Assembly: GCA_029339505.1 (NCBI GenBank)
Contig: JAQISU010000057.1
Span: 3,630,001 to 3,694,000, forward strand
Length of the DNA stretch: 64,000 nt
Direction: 5' to 3'
Source: Unio delphinus
Lineage: Eukaryota > Mollusca > Bivalvia > Unionida > Unionidae
Shown: piece by piece, positions 52,101-60,150 of the stretch
Layout: each line of letters opens with the position of its first letter
How positions within the stretch are numbered: the stretch's first letter is position 1
The notes under the pieces: model-generated
The model's input: only the letters and a program-made list of their open reading frames with translations
Told to the model about the DNA's origin: nothing
The model's database searches: none
Translations under genes and position numbers: made by a program

Positions 52101-52715
52101 TAAAACTCACCTTTTTCGACTGCAGGAACAAATTTAGAGACCTAATAATGTTTTGTATCTTATATGTTTTCAGCATGTTTTTGTTTTCCAATTTCGTTGT
52201 TTGTGTTATTTGTTTTTCTGTAGTGTAGTCAAATCATTATAGATGTAAAGCTCTTAGAGCTTCTAAAGATTAGGCGCTATACAAAGTCTTCATTATTATT
52301 ATTGTTATATTTAATTAGTGGCAAGTGGAAAAAGACTGTTGTTCTTGATTTGACACAGGAATATAGTGTGGATACAGAGTAGATTGAAAACCAAGTACCT
52401 GTACATGTTTCAATTATTTAAGTAGATTATTTTGCATTTTTTTGTTGTCTCAAAATGTCACACAGTTCTGTATAATTCTGAGGGTAGTATCCGCAAAACA
52501 ATTTAAAAAGTGGTACAGAATGTCTACTGATGTAATTGGTGGAGCTTATCAATGCAAGGTCACATGTCCTCAATGATAGTTTGTTGACAGCAGAAGTTGG
52601 CCAATATATGTTGTGCAAAACTCAATACACTGCATATTACATGCTGAATTAAATCATGAATAATTAATCATTTTTTTCTTTTAGGCACTAGACTACTTTA
52701 TCAAGGCAGAGGAAG
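24715..52715 (+). CDS. RMDN1: Regulator of microtubule dynamics protein 1-like (RMDN1), seven exons, 3' end missing
   Basis: Exons 24715-24834, 29265-29403, 35984-36249, 38791-38880, 41194-41249, 45520-45607 and 52685-52715 join in matching phases (0, 1, 0, 0, 2, 0, then 1) and give about 263 residues without a stop. RMDN proteins are TPR-like; family members have been linked to microtubules and to mitochondria or membrane contact sites. Residues 1-58 form a basic N-terminus and about 59-78 a hydrophobic, probably membrane-spanning segment. Residues 87-263 match the family: [56 protein letters not shown] and [20 protein letters not shown]. These agree better with RMDN1 than with the longer RMDN2/3, as far as I remember them. 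Human RMDN1 has about 314 residues, so some 50 C-terminal residues are missing. I found no further exon before 64,000. Confidence 0.9.
24835..27195 (+). other. RMDN1 intron 1, left part: nothing identified
   Basis: AT-rich intronic sequence. No exon, repeat array or mobile element recognised apart from a short poly-C tract at about 25,802-25,812. Confidence 0.5.
27196..28875 (-). mobile_element. Degenerate pogo/Tigger-like DNA transposon with TA target duplication
   Basis: The left end (ccgaatttttcggtctacaa) and the right end, read in reverse (ccgtattttttggtctataa), are inverted copies. Both are followed inwards by cagagtataag-like repeats (27,228 and, inverted, 28,810). Both ends are flanked by TA (27,194-27,195 and 28,876-28,877). 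The minus strand carries a helix-turn-helix remnant typical of these transposases. The catalytic region is not recognisable, so the copy is dead or internally deleted. Confidence 0.75.
28110..28313 (-). pseudogene. Transposase N-terminal helix-turn-helix remnant (Brinker-type)
   Basis: Sixty-seven residues are open on the minus strand, starting without an [23 protein letters not shown] followed by [19 protein letters not shown] is the usual F.+.V..+AE..GN..A.RK+GVSEK..RDWRK.K pattern of the DNA-binding domain in a large class of pogo-related transposases. It then meets a stop codon; no DDE part remains. It lies in the middle of the element bounded by the 27,196 and 28,875 ends, in line with their origin. 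Confidence 0.7.
29136..29215. repeat. Four perfect 20-bp tandem repeats next to RMDN1 exon 2
   Basis: The unit is tatgctatttatggtacagt, repeated four times without change and ending 49 bp before exon 2. The pyrimidine tract and acceptor of exon 2 lie just downstream and are intact. Confidence 0.96.
29265..29403 (+). CDS. RMDN1: RMDN1-like exon 2 (membrane segment)
   Basis: Acceptor ttcttatag, donor g/gtttga, ends in phase 1. It encodes a basic stretch ([18 protein letters not shown]), the hydrophobic run [20 protein letters not shown] and a charged tail. Human RMDN1 also has a hydrophobic segment at this place, although its sequence there is not conserved, so this exon rests on phase and position. 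Confidence 0.78.
31985..32880. repeat. Diverged direct repeat, about 240 bp, copies 31,985-32,240 and 32,645-32,880
   Basis: Both copies run through the same order of words: gatgaaccaacaacc or aatgaaccaacctct, tcataaatggaaa, tctaatacaat, taaatccaact and a final tttaaaa-rich stretch. They lie about 650 bp apart inside the nested element, with a MITE between them. Confidence 0.7.
32247..32567. mobile_element. MITE, about 320 bp
   Basis: The left end (ggggccatcatccatttagt, then atgtacac) is an inverted copy, with a 3-bp indel, of the right end (gcatatgtactaaatggatggtc). The interior is rich in GTATGCAT-like words and a poly-G run (32,507-32,516). No coding capacity. Target duplication not resolved. 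Confidence 0.72.
33465..33943 (+). pseudogene. Frame-broken ORF of unknown function inside the nested transposon
   Basis: The plus strand is open from ATG at 33,465 for 108 codons (containing [20 protein letters not shown], then [20 protein letters not shown]). It then runs off, while a second frame takes over around 33,735-33,760 and goes on as [18 protein letters not shown] to a stop at 33,943 (final part [20 protein letters not shown]). One small indel would explain the break. The pattern, a tyrosine-rich beta segment with a C-terminal V..I..KYV.Y...P, resembles the tail of proteins encoded by animal DNA transposons, but I cannot name the family. It may be the last exon of the element's own gene. 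Confidence 0.45.
34064..34148. repeat. (TA)n(TG)n microsatellite
   Basis: A TA run of about 38 units followed by four TG units, inside the nested element. Confidence 0.97.
35984..36249 (+). CDS. RMDN1: RMDN1-like exon 3
   Basis: Acceptor cgtttcag, donor aag/gtatat, entering in phase 1 and leaving in phase 0. Encodes residues 87-175: [33 protein letters not shown] and [20 protein letters not shown]. This is the first TPR-like helical pair of the family; the LWRLAR motif is strongly conserved. Confidence 0.95.
36250..38540 (+). other. RMDN1 intron 3: nothing identified
   Basis: AT-rich intron. A short palindromic stretch at 37,310-37,440 (aattcatttt... with aaaatgaatt, and ctgagttgttggtaag against cttacc-like words) hints at a small decayed MITE, but the ends are unclear. 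Confidence 0.45.
38540..38690. repeat. Imperfect CTA/CTG trinucleotide tract
   Basis: A mixture of actactact, gctgct and attact units about 100 bp before RMDN1 exon 4. The leucine-rich frame it produces is not a gene. Confidence 0.9.
38791..38880 (+). CDS. RMDN1: RMDN1-like exon 4
   Basis: Acceptor ccaatatag, donor gtaagt, phase 0 on both sides. Thirty residues ([20 protein letters not shown], then [10 protein letters not shown]) match the family's WYAI.L...G+YEG.K..I.N.....+HF block. Confidence 0.95.
38881..39019 (+). other. RMDN1 intron 4, start
   Basis: The frame of exon 4 happens to stay open for some 65 codons into the intron, but the perfect gtaagt donor and the next exon show that it is read-through only. 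Confidence 0.7.
39020..39246 (-). repeat. SINE family A copy
   Basis: The same order as the 4.5-kb copy on the minus strand: head near 39,246 (ggccctgagtggctaagtgg, then aagcactcactg), B-box (gggtttgagtc), core (gcttgccagtagcttcttg) and tail (actggctgccatgtatagca). Confidence 0.85.
39247..41193 (+). other. RMDN1 intron 4, remainder
   Basis: AT-rich. A purine-rich stretch at 40,060-40,420 is open on the minus strand in two frames but encodes low-complexity Ser/Leu/Phe sequence. No gene seen. Confidence 0.45.
41194..41249 (+). CDS. RMDN1: RMDN1-like exon 5
   Basis: Acceptor ttcttacag. It encodes [18 protein letters not shown] and leaves TG for a split Trp codon completed by the first G of exon 6. 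The donor is gtaggt at 41,250. [11 protein letters not shown] is the most conserved block of the family. Confidence 0.95.
41515..41995. repeat. Unclassified dispersed repeat, copy 1
   Basis: Shares an extended series of words with 46,225-46,735: tttcttcaaatacattac, gagtaatctccc/gagtgatctccc, ttaaaacaagttgcagaa/ctaaaacaagttatagaa, tggtgtgtgatatagaaa/tggtgtatgatatagaaa. The copies are strongly diverged. No protein recognised. Confidence 0.65.
42626..42820 (+). pseudogene. Possible DIRS-type reverse transcriptase scrap
   Basis: Sixty-four codons are open, with a stop at 42,818-42,820. [20 protein letters not shown] followed by LVPSMIQ and, further on, [20 protein letters not shown] resembles the end of the polymerase domain in DIRS-like elements, where a L..LG+.....KS.LVPSQ stretch precedes a lysine-containing block. 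The match is short and the FLGF motif is not preserved, so this is tentative. Confidence 0.28.
42855..43015 (+). repeat. SINE family B, 5' half
   Basis: Head (aggcgtaatgattagagcat, B-box gggttcaatcccc) and body (gtcataccaaagacttataa, taacagctgtctcgcttg) match the 24.2-kb copy. The 3' half is absent. Confidence 0.88.
43016..44479 (+). other. RMDN1 intron 5, middle: nothing identified
   Basis: AT-rich intronic sequence without a supported feature; the short plus-strand frame 43,959-44,156 has no recognisable product. Confidence 0.45.
44480..45075. repeat. 41-bp minisatellite, about 14 copies
   Basis: The unit reads ttacattgtaaaatgtttgg, then atatcatttcctatactataa. Several units lack the gtttgga or tac words, giving shorter monomers. 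It ends about 440 bp before RMDN1 exon 6. Confidence 0.95.
45520..45607 (+). CDS. RMDN1: RMDN1-like exon 6
   Basis: Acceptor tttttgcag, donor gttagt. The first G completes a Trp codon, then [20 protein letters not shown] and TPPTATYEE follow. The block (F.F...PW.....A..LFA.PP..+YEE) is diagnostic for RMDN proteins. Confidence 0.96.
46225..46735. repeat. Unclassified dispersed repeat, copy 2
   Basis: Counterpart of the segment at 41,515-41,995, in the same orientation, in the next RMDN1 intron. Downstream, both copies again approach a similar word (cagttggcctttcc at 42,352 and cagttggccctttt at 47,150), so the original element may have been about 0.9 kb. Confidence 0.62.
47242..47590 (-). repeat. 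SINE family B, minus strand
   Basis: The tRNA-like head is at the right end (minus strand: ggatgtatagtggttaaatt, then gaggtcacgggtttgaacc). The body shows ccaaagacttataaaatcag and goes on to tgtctgtggcatgatgcccc, as in the 24.2-kb copy. Confidence 0.82.
47640..47940 (+). pseudogene. Cysteine-containing ORF, possible retroelement remnant
   Basis: The frame is open from about 47,640 to a TGA at 47,938-47,940 and starts (without a good ATG) with [16 protein letters not shown], then [17 protein letters not shown]. The spacing of His and Cys resembles the D.H..C..C......C..C modules found in ORF1 of DIRS-like elements. The first possible Met is [12 protein letters not shown] at 47,716. On the minus strand to the right (48,273-48,557) there is another frame of unknown type. 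Family not established. Confidence 0.25.
47941..49804 (+). other. RMDN1 intron 6: unclassified, less AT-rich sequence
   Basis: About 1.9 kb with composition closer to coding DNA than the flanking introns and several broken frames on both strands (for example minus strand 48,007-48,189 and 48,273-48,557). This suggests an old retroelement beyond recognition by eye. No domain can be named. Confidence 0.3.
49805..49930 (+). repeat. SINE family C
   Basis: tRNA-like head (tagcttagtgttagcatgtc, B-box-like gttgtgaatccta) followed by gtgtccttgggaaaggcact, a word known from several invertebrate SINEs. A diverged relative lies at 52,760. Confidence 0.7.
50030..52310 (+). mobile_element. CR1/L2-like LINE, 5'-truncated
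   Basis: Non-LTR retrotransposon in sense orientation within RMDN1 intron 6. The 5' end lies after the endonuclease (first recognisable part [16 protein letters not shown] at about 50,150). The reverse transcriptase and the C-terminal part ([19 protein letters not shown], then [14 protein letters not shown]) follow. The 3' end has ttaggcgctatacaaagtct and an (ATT)n-like tail, as in CR1/L2 elements. Confidence 0.9.
50599..51512 (+). pseudogene. LINE reverse transcriptase, frame-broken
   Basis: The first frame (50,599-50,835) holds [20 protein letters not shown] and [20 protein letters not shown] up to NYCPVSYL. A frameshift near 50,820 leads into the second (50,805-51,512): [69 protein letters not shown] and [12 protein letters not shown]. 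The catalytic Asp of SAAFD and the pair in YTDDT are present, but A of the usual YADD is T. A stop at 51,510-51,512 and later stops show that it is dead. It belongs to the Jockey superfamily, CR1/L2 group. Confidence 0.92.
52685..52715 (+). CDS. RMDN1: RMDN1-like exon 7
   Basis: Only 31 bp: acceptor tttcttttag, [10 protein letters not shown] plus one base, donor gtaggt. It continues exon 6 (TATYEE) exactly as in the family, where ..YEKAL.YF..AE. is followed by VDPNFYS. The next exon should start with the rest of a Val codon; I did not find it before 64,000. Confidence 0.88.
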
Positions 52716-52759
52716 GTAGGTTTTGCTTTCTTGTTCAAATTTAATGCATGTTTCAGAAG

Positions 52760-52935
52760 CAATAGTGGCTTAATAGGTAGTGTACCAGACTTGCAGAAAG
52801 ATAGGTGAAGGTTGGAATTCTGCCAAGACCAGGTTGGGTTGGCTATAACAATGCAACTCTGGGCAAGACATTTTTCTTCAAATACCTCAGCACAGTATAA
52901 CGTTGAATGACCATTAAAATTCCAGTCAGTATGTA
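52760..52935 (+). repeat. SINE family C-like copy, diverged
   Basis: The plus strand has an A-box-like stretch (agtggcttaataggtagtgt), a B-box-like aggttggaattc and, after about 60 bp, ctctgggcaagacattttt, as in the 49.8-kb copy. Confidence 0.5.
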
Positions 52936-54460
52936 CATGTATATGGATAACAGATATCATGCACGCTTAACACCTCAACATTCAGATGTGCAAAGCTTGG
53001 GCCTGGCATATGCCATTTTTAAGTTAGTGTTAGAATAGATTAATTATTGGTTGAAATACAATACCTTAGATTTGTAATGTCATATTTGCATCCTAACACC
53101 ACCTCACTCCAATTGGTCTCTTTAGAATGTTGGATTTTACCCTTAAGGTCACGTCATATAACCGGCATTTGCATATTATGTTTACTGTCAAATACCAGCA
53201 TGATACTTGCAGTGATCAGGATGTTTGGAATACACTTTGTTACACAAACAAATATGCAGTGTTCTTGTATTGATTCAAAAAGGATGTCACCACTTGAAAT
53301 ATCATAGATACTTCTTGCTTTGAAAAGCTACTTTAAGATTTGTCTACAGTTCTTTTCTTTTGTAGCAGCAATGACAAGTAATTTTAGCCGGTATTCTATA
53401 GGGCATACCTGCTGACCTTTCACTCTGTAGTCCCATCTGTTTACAGAGACATTGTAACCCATGGCTGTTAACCTTTCTCAGCACTTGAAATGAAAGCCTT
53501 TCCTTGACATGCAGCAACTGCTTCAAAGAGCAGCTCAACATTTATTTTACCTAATGTTGCTGCTGCCTCCATTTTTCTTTAACTGGTAAATATATACATT
53601 TCTCTCTACATCTGCTAGCAAGGAAATCATCACAGGGCTATTTTTATATAATGACAGAGCAAACGTTGGCAACCCTTATGGGCATAGTATCCCTGAGCCT
53701 TGCCCTCATTTTTTCTAGTAGTGATCAGAGAAACAGGAAAGACCTAAGGCAAGCAAGACTGCAAACATATATCCCATTTCTCTTAATCTCATTACCCATA
53801 ATGCCATGTGTTATGCCATTACCCATAATGCCATTAGTTTGCTTCCTTTCTAAGATTTGAATAGGAAGAAGAAAAATTATTCATGTAATGAGAGACATAG
53901 CACCGCTGACCCATAGAGGTGGCCTCCAGACCACACTCAGTGCCCTTCCTCAATTTATAAATGGTACCCATTATTACAGGCATCCTGTGCAACACATACA
54001 AATTGGACCTATTGCATTAGGATGGAACCTTGTATTTAGCTCTCCATTTAGAGGAATTAAAGTCTCAGATTGCTTGTTTTGAGTTTGTTGCATAACTTTA
54101 TTGGGAATTGTCAGGTTTGAGCTGAAGTTTGCTTTAGATGTCTTACCATTTAGAGAAATTCTGGTTGCCCCCTGATTGCCAATTCATCAAAACTTGGTTT
54201 TTGCAGCATAACTGCAGCAGTAATTATTTTGAATTCAGTTACTGTATTTATTGTGACATCCCACCTCCATATTATTTTACAAAAATGTTGACAATTTGCC
54301 AATGATGTCTAATTGTAAGACCACCATCTTTCCGACAGATTTATTCAGTTGGTCCTCTCGTTTTATGATGGGGAAAATTATGGTTAAAGTGGTATGCACA
54401 TTATATTTATGTGACCTTCAATTTATTCCATTTCAGCTTTCTCTATTGAAATGTTGTGTG
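52936..54460 (+). other. Downstream RMDN1 intron (presumed), nothing identified
   Basis: Short frames on both strands (for example 53,047-53,307 and 53,651-53,860) carry no recognisable domain. A small duplication, ttacccataatgccat, occurs at 53,793 and 53,819. Confidence 0.4.
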
Positions 54461-54670
54461 TACATGGGTGGCCTCGTGGTGTTACAGATCACTGCCATCT
54501 CACCACTGTCCATGTAGGGTTGAGTCGCGGGTTCTGCCATTGTGGGTATATGAGCAAGCTTGCTAGTAGCTTCTCATGGGTTGGTGATTCTTATGGGTGT
54601 TCTCCCGAGGTTTCCTTCCACCATTTATCCTAGCCATCACATATCACATATTTATGTGCTAAAAACTCCT
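54461..54670 (+). repeat. SINE family A copy, plus strand
   Basis: Head (gggtggcctcgtggtgttac, B-box-like gggttgagtcgcgg), then ttgtgggtatatgagcaagc, gctagtagcttctcatgggt, cgaggtttccttccacca. It agrees with the family at 4.5 and 39.0 kb and retains the core better than either. Confidence 0.88.
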
Positions 54671-55084
54671 TGTAGATGCACAACATTAGCATAGAACTGT
54701 TATTGCCCAAGGTTTTCTCATCTCTCAGACATCTAGTCTCCCAGAAATATTGTGTCTAATAGACTCTATGATGTTCTGTGTCTTACTGATATCTTGCATT
54801 TGATCAATTTTAAGACATCTACTTTCTATCATGCTTTCTGTATCATTAAATGATGGAGTCATTTTCTCATTCTTTCAAACTTTGCTTTATGAACAAGTTC
54901 TGTAAGTATGGGTATTGAATTTATTTCATGTGAGGCTTTATGTTATAGTTTGCTGGCATTGATTTGATTGCTGGCAATTTACAACATTTATTTATATGAG
55001 GGATGTGTCCTTTTATTATTGGATACACCCCTCTTGAAGACCCTGTAGAACAAATCATAGAATGTTGGATCTATTGCAGACACT

Positions 55085-55345
55085 TAGTGTGGCCATCGGG
55101 TCTGAGGCACTTGCTTTACTCACATCTCACCTTTGGTCATGGGGTCTAATTCGCTTGCTTTACTCACATCTCACCTTTGGTCATGGGGTCAAATTCACTT
55201 GCTTCACTCACATCTCACCTTTGACCGTATGGTTTTAAGTCTCTTCATGGCCAAAATAAGTATGTGAGAAAGCATGTCAATAGCTTCCCTAGGGTCATTG
55301 GTTCTTACCAGGTCCTTCCATGGTTCTTCTACCACCATATATACT
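55085..55345 (+). repeat. SINE family A copy with a triplicated head segment
   Basis: The head part cttgctttactcacatctca followed by cctttggtcatggggtc occurs three times (from about 55,109, 55,157 and 55,199), then the core goes on (gtatgtgagaaagcatgtca, atagcttccctagggtcatt) to ctaccaccatatatactggc. Its 3' end merges with the 25-bp satellite. Confidence 0.75.
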
Positions 55346-56205
55346 GGCTGTGATATATAGGCTATATACTGGCTGTCATGTATAGGCTATATACTGGCAG
55401 TGATATATAGGCTACTTACTGGCTGTCATGTATAGGCTATATAATGGATATGATAATTAGGCTATATACTGGCTGTCATATATAGGCTATATACTGGCTG
55501 TGATATATAGGCTATATACTGGCTGTGATATATAGGCTATATACTGGCTGTCATATATAGGCTATATACTGGCTGTGATATATAGGCTACATACTGGCTG
55601 TCATGTATAGGCTATATAATGGATATGATAATTAGGCTATATACTGGCTGTGATATATAGGCTATATACTGGCTGTGATATATAGGCTATATACTGGCTG
55701 TGATATATAGGCTATATACTGGCTGTCATGTATATGCTATATAATGGATATGATAATTAGGCTATATACTGGCTGTGATATATAGGCTATATACAGGCTG
55801 TCATGTATAGGCTATATACTGGCAGCGATATATAGGCTACATACTGGCTGTCATGTATAGGCTATATAATATATATGATAATTAGGCTATATACTGGCTG
55901 TGATATATAGGCTATATACTGGCTGTGATATATAGGCTACATACTGTCTGTCATGTATAGGCTATATAATGGATATGATAATTAGGCTATATACTGGCTG
56001 TCATGTATAGGCTATATAATGGATATGATAATTAGGCTATATACTGGCTGTGATATATAGGCTTTATACTGGCTGTGATATATAGGCTATATACTGGCTG
56101 TGATATATAGGCTACATACTGGCTGTCATGTATATGCTATATAATGGATATGATAATTGGGCTATATACTGGCTGTCATATATAGGCTATATACTGGCTG
56201 TGTTG
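55340..56205. repeat. 25-bp satellite array derived from a SINE tail
   Basis: Basic unit tatataggctatatactggc followed by tgtga or tgtca, about 35 units. At intervals a variant with tataatggatatgataatta occurs, giving a higher-order pattern. The unit equals the 3' end of SINE family A (tactggctgccatgtatagc in the 39.0-kb copy), and the array begins exactly where the 55.1-kb SINE copy ends. Confidence 0.93.
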
Positions 56206-56237
56206 AATGACTGCATTTTAGATTAACTGTAAGTCTT

Positions 56238-56515
56238 TTGGCAATATTACATATACACTAAAATGTGTAAACTTGCTTTGATTTTTATGACAATATTACA
56301 TATACACTAAAATGTGTAAACTTGCTTTGATTTTTATGACAATATTACATATACACTAAAATATGTAAACTTGCTTTGATTTTTATGACAATATTGCATA
56401 TGCACTAAAATGTGTAAACTTGCTTTGATTTGTATAACAATATTACATTTGCACTAAAATGTGTAAACTTGCTTTGATTTTTATGACAATATTACATATA
56501 CATTAAAATGTTTAC
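56238..56515. repeat. 49-bp tandem array, about 6 copies
   Basis: The unit reads gacaatattacatatacact, then aaaatgtgtaaacttgcttt, then gatttttat. Copies are nearly identical; the last is more diverged. Confidence 0.95.
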
Positions 56516-58849
56516 ACCTACTGTTATCTTTATGGCAACTTACCCCGACCTGAGCATGAAAGATATGTGAAAAGACCTATAAAGGACAGGCATCCAGTTT
56601 ATCATGTTTCACCTATAAAATTGATGTTACATTGGCTGGAGGTGGGGTAGGGTGGTATCTCTATTTGAACAATGACTAAAAAATTCTTTCACTTGCAACA
56701 AGAGTCAATTGTTACACAATCTTTTTCACCGAAGTAGTGTGACTAAACATTACATTTATGTGTAGTTGAAGATGTGTAGTCAAATGTTCTTGATTTTGAT
56801 GATTATATTACAGATACCTTTTCATGGATGTATATGCCACTTGTCATTAGTTTGCAGGTGTATCTTTATTAAACAGTTTAAACTCATAAATTATACTGCC
56901 ACAGTTTGGTTCAGCAGAATCTTACAATGATTGTAAAAATAATATTGATTTAGGTGAAGCATATTATTTTTGTGATGTCCATCTGTTTGTTGCCAGCTTT
57001 GTATCAGCATAGAACTTGTTTTCCCATTTATAGTTACGAAAGGAAAGAACCCAACCAATTTTTCACTCAAAAGCTCACAGTTCAGGGTCACTGAATGAAG
57101 AAAAATGCTTTTAGCACATTACTCAACTTAACCACCATCCATAGTTACTTAACTTTGTGGATAGCTTGAATAGCTTGAACTTCTTTGGGTAAGATGACCA
57201 ATCAGTTTTGATCTCAAAATAATCAAGGTCGATGTTACTTTGATTGAAAGAAAATTAATGATTTCTGCACATTGACTCAAGTTCTCCTTCATCAATGGTT
57301 ACATAAACTTGTGGATGGATTGCTTTTTTAATGACTTTTTGGATAGCTTGCACTTGAGGTAATCAATAGGTCTATTGATATTTAAGTCACAATTTCACAA
57401 GTCTAGATAACTATGACTGAATGAAGCACAGTGGCTTGCACAGAAAATGATTAATTCTGTGTCACAGACACCAGTTAGTTTTTGTAGACAGATGGCACTT
57501 AGAGTAAGAAAGAAACCTGTTGATTTGGGAGTCGACGATTAAAGTTACTATGACTGAAAGAAGAAAAATGGTTTAGTTATTTCCTAAATGACTGTTAAGC
57601 ATACTGTGGGCAAATAATTTACACTTCACTCTGTTCATGTTTGTGAGATCTGTTTGGGAGCTACTCAGTGGTGTGCTAAACATAAAAGTTGTTTTTTAAC
57701 AAATATAAAAATAGCATAATGATTATGAAACTTTTATAATTACTTTTATGATTGTTGCTAAAATTGCAGCACTGTAAATTTGTATTTTGGATAGAGCAAT
57801 TGGAAAATATGTCAAGAGGTATTGAATTTGAATCCTATTGCTTCTCTTTTTATTAATAACTGTCACAACAAACCATAATAATCTGCTGGTATTTTGATAT
57901 CATGCCATTGTTTCCAAACAAAATTATACTGTAATTATAGCTATCATAAATGCCATACTATCATACTGTCCACAAATAATGGGCAAAGTCATGTGACTGC
58001 CTCAATCTATGTTAGATCCTCATTAAGCCCAGAATTCCTCTTAAAGTTTATTCATTGCATCCATTAATGGCATATCAGGCTATTTTTATACATGAATGTA
58101 CTGAGCATAAACATACTGAACTAGTTGTTTATTTTAAACGATGTCAGTCATGACAGCAAGAAAAGGTTGCAGTCTTTATGTTAATAGTGAAGTTTATTTT
58201 AAGCAGCTGCTTATGGGAAATGATGTATAAGACTTACCAAGAAAGGTGATTACTTAAGTTAGAATGGTGCCAATTGTACAACCCCAGGTAGGCGGAGCTT
58301 AAGGTGTAGGGAACATTGCATTCAGAAATAAACATCAATACTAGCTGTGATTGGTGCATTATGTAAGACTTGTTCATCCTGTTAGGCTTTAAAATAAGTT
58401 AAGCCTCTTGCCAACATGTAAGAGTCAGTTATTTCATACCTAGATCATATTTTGTATTTTTTCAGATTTTTTTTGATGTTGGACACATGGGTGAAACTGG
58501 GTCTGTTGTGACTAGATAACTCTTAACCCTGTCTAGTTCTGGCAGAGCTATCTCTCTTAAATGCAATGGAGTACATTACCTGGTTTTGTTCTTGTCGATT
58601 TGACAATCTGACATGCATGCTGAAGTAGAATAGATAGTATATTTATTTCACAAAACATTAACATTGAGGTCTATGGAAAAATGATTGATACCATGATACC
58701 TTAAAAGAGATCAATTGATACAAATAAATTTGGCTGTTAAGACATATAGTTACTAAATATAGGTTCAATTGTAATAATGTAAAGTGCCAGATACCATTGT
58801 AACATTTTAACCTTGTATTAATTATCTAAAATTCTCTGTTTTATAGCTT
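56516..58849. other. Nothing identified
   Basis: AT-rich, presumably intronic. Loosely repeated words (gattaaagttactatgactg-like, tggatagcttgcacttgag) at 57.1-57.6 kb suggest an old, eroded array with a period of about 170 bp. No gene. Confidence 0.4.
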
Positions 58850-59230
58850 CATTTTGATTTGTATTATTCAGTTGGTAAATTTTTTGTGAGGTATGGCCTC
58901 ATGTTTATTTGCATTGCACTAGTAATATTTGCATGAATTACGGACTCATTTTAGTTTGTATTAATAGATTGGTAATATTTTGATGAGATATGATCAATTT
59001 TTGAATATTATTATTAGTTTGGTAACGTTTTGATGAGATATGGCCCATTTTGATTTTTGATTATTAGACTGGTAACATTTTGATGCAGTATGGCCCATTT
59101 TAATTTTCGATTACCGGTATTAGACTGGTAACATATTTTGATTTACATTATTACACTGGCAACATTTTGTTGAAGTATGACCCAAATGGATTTGTATTAT
59201 CAGGGAAAATGTATTGGAGTTATGGTCTCA
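58850..59230. repeat. Diverged 50-60-bp tandem array
   Basis: Units contain ttagactggtaacattttga, tgagatatggcccattttga and tttttgattatt in changing forms, about seven copies. Confidence 0.8.
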
Positions 59231-59885
59231 TTACTCCACAGATGTTATGAACTTGTGAATGCGACAGATGTACGGAGAAGTTGCTTGCATAAATTTGAAA
59301 CATACGCAGTGGAAAGAATGTTGGAATACCTATATGTTACTTTCATGCAGTGTGTCTGACATTTCCCTGGATATTGTACTTGTACAGATTGAAACATGAT
59401 ATAAGCACTCAGCTAACCAAATTGGCTGTCCCCATGTGCTCGAGAAATCAATGGGAATTAGTCCAGCATACAATTACTTCACAAGTTATTAAAATAGTGA
59501 TAGTGAATTTTGCCTGATTAGGCAATACCAGCTGCTGAAAGTGCAATAATGAATGACCATATATATAAAATCTAAAAAATTATTGGCTCATTGTTTTTTT
59601 ACAAATAATTATCCCTGAAGTCCAGGAAGTGGAAAGGACCACATGGAGCTAGAAGTTTTTTTTTTTTAATAGCTAAACATCTGAAGTAAGGGAAGTCTGT
59701 ATATTCTTCCCCAAATTACAGCCATCAGTCATAAACCAACACAAAGTCAATTAAGTTATGTTAACAAGACTAACATGGTGTTGTTTTTAAATAGCCATTA
59801 TAAACAGTGAGGAAAACCAGGAAATTCTTTTCATTTAAAACTCTTATCCGATTCAAAATATGAAACTTTAGAGTGCCATTTGACT
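59231..59885. other. Nothing identified
   Basis: Sequence between two related arrays; no supported gene. The frame 59,177-59,359 begins in the array and has no recognisable domain. Confidence 0.4.
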
Positions 59886-60150
59886 GGTAAAATATTATGG
59901 AGGAATGTCCACATTTCAATTTATATCATTATCTGGTAAAATATTATGGAGGAATGTCCACATTTCAATTTATATCATTATCTGGTAAAATATTATGGAG
60001 GAATGTCCACATTTCAATTTTATCATTATCTGGTAAGAATCTTATGGAGTTGTGGGCACATTTTAATACATTATGTAACTATGTAGTTAGGGTCTTTTTT
60101 TTAAATTTGTTTTATTATGTGATAAAATTGTTTGGAGGTATGGATTCACT
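59886..60150. repeat. 50-bp tandem array, 3-5 copies
   Basis: The unit is ggtaaaatattatggaggaa, tgtccacatttcaatttata, then tcattatct. The first three units are almost identical and later ones are diverged. It looks like a younger expansion of the array at 58,850. Confidence 0.9.
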
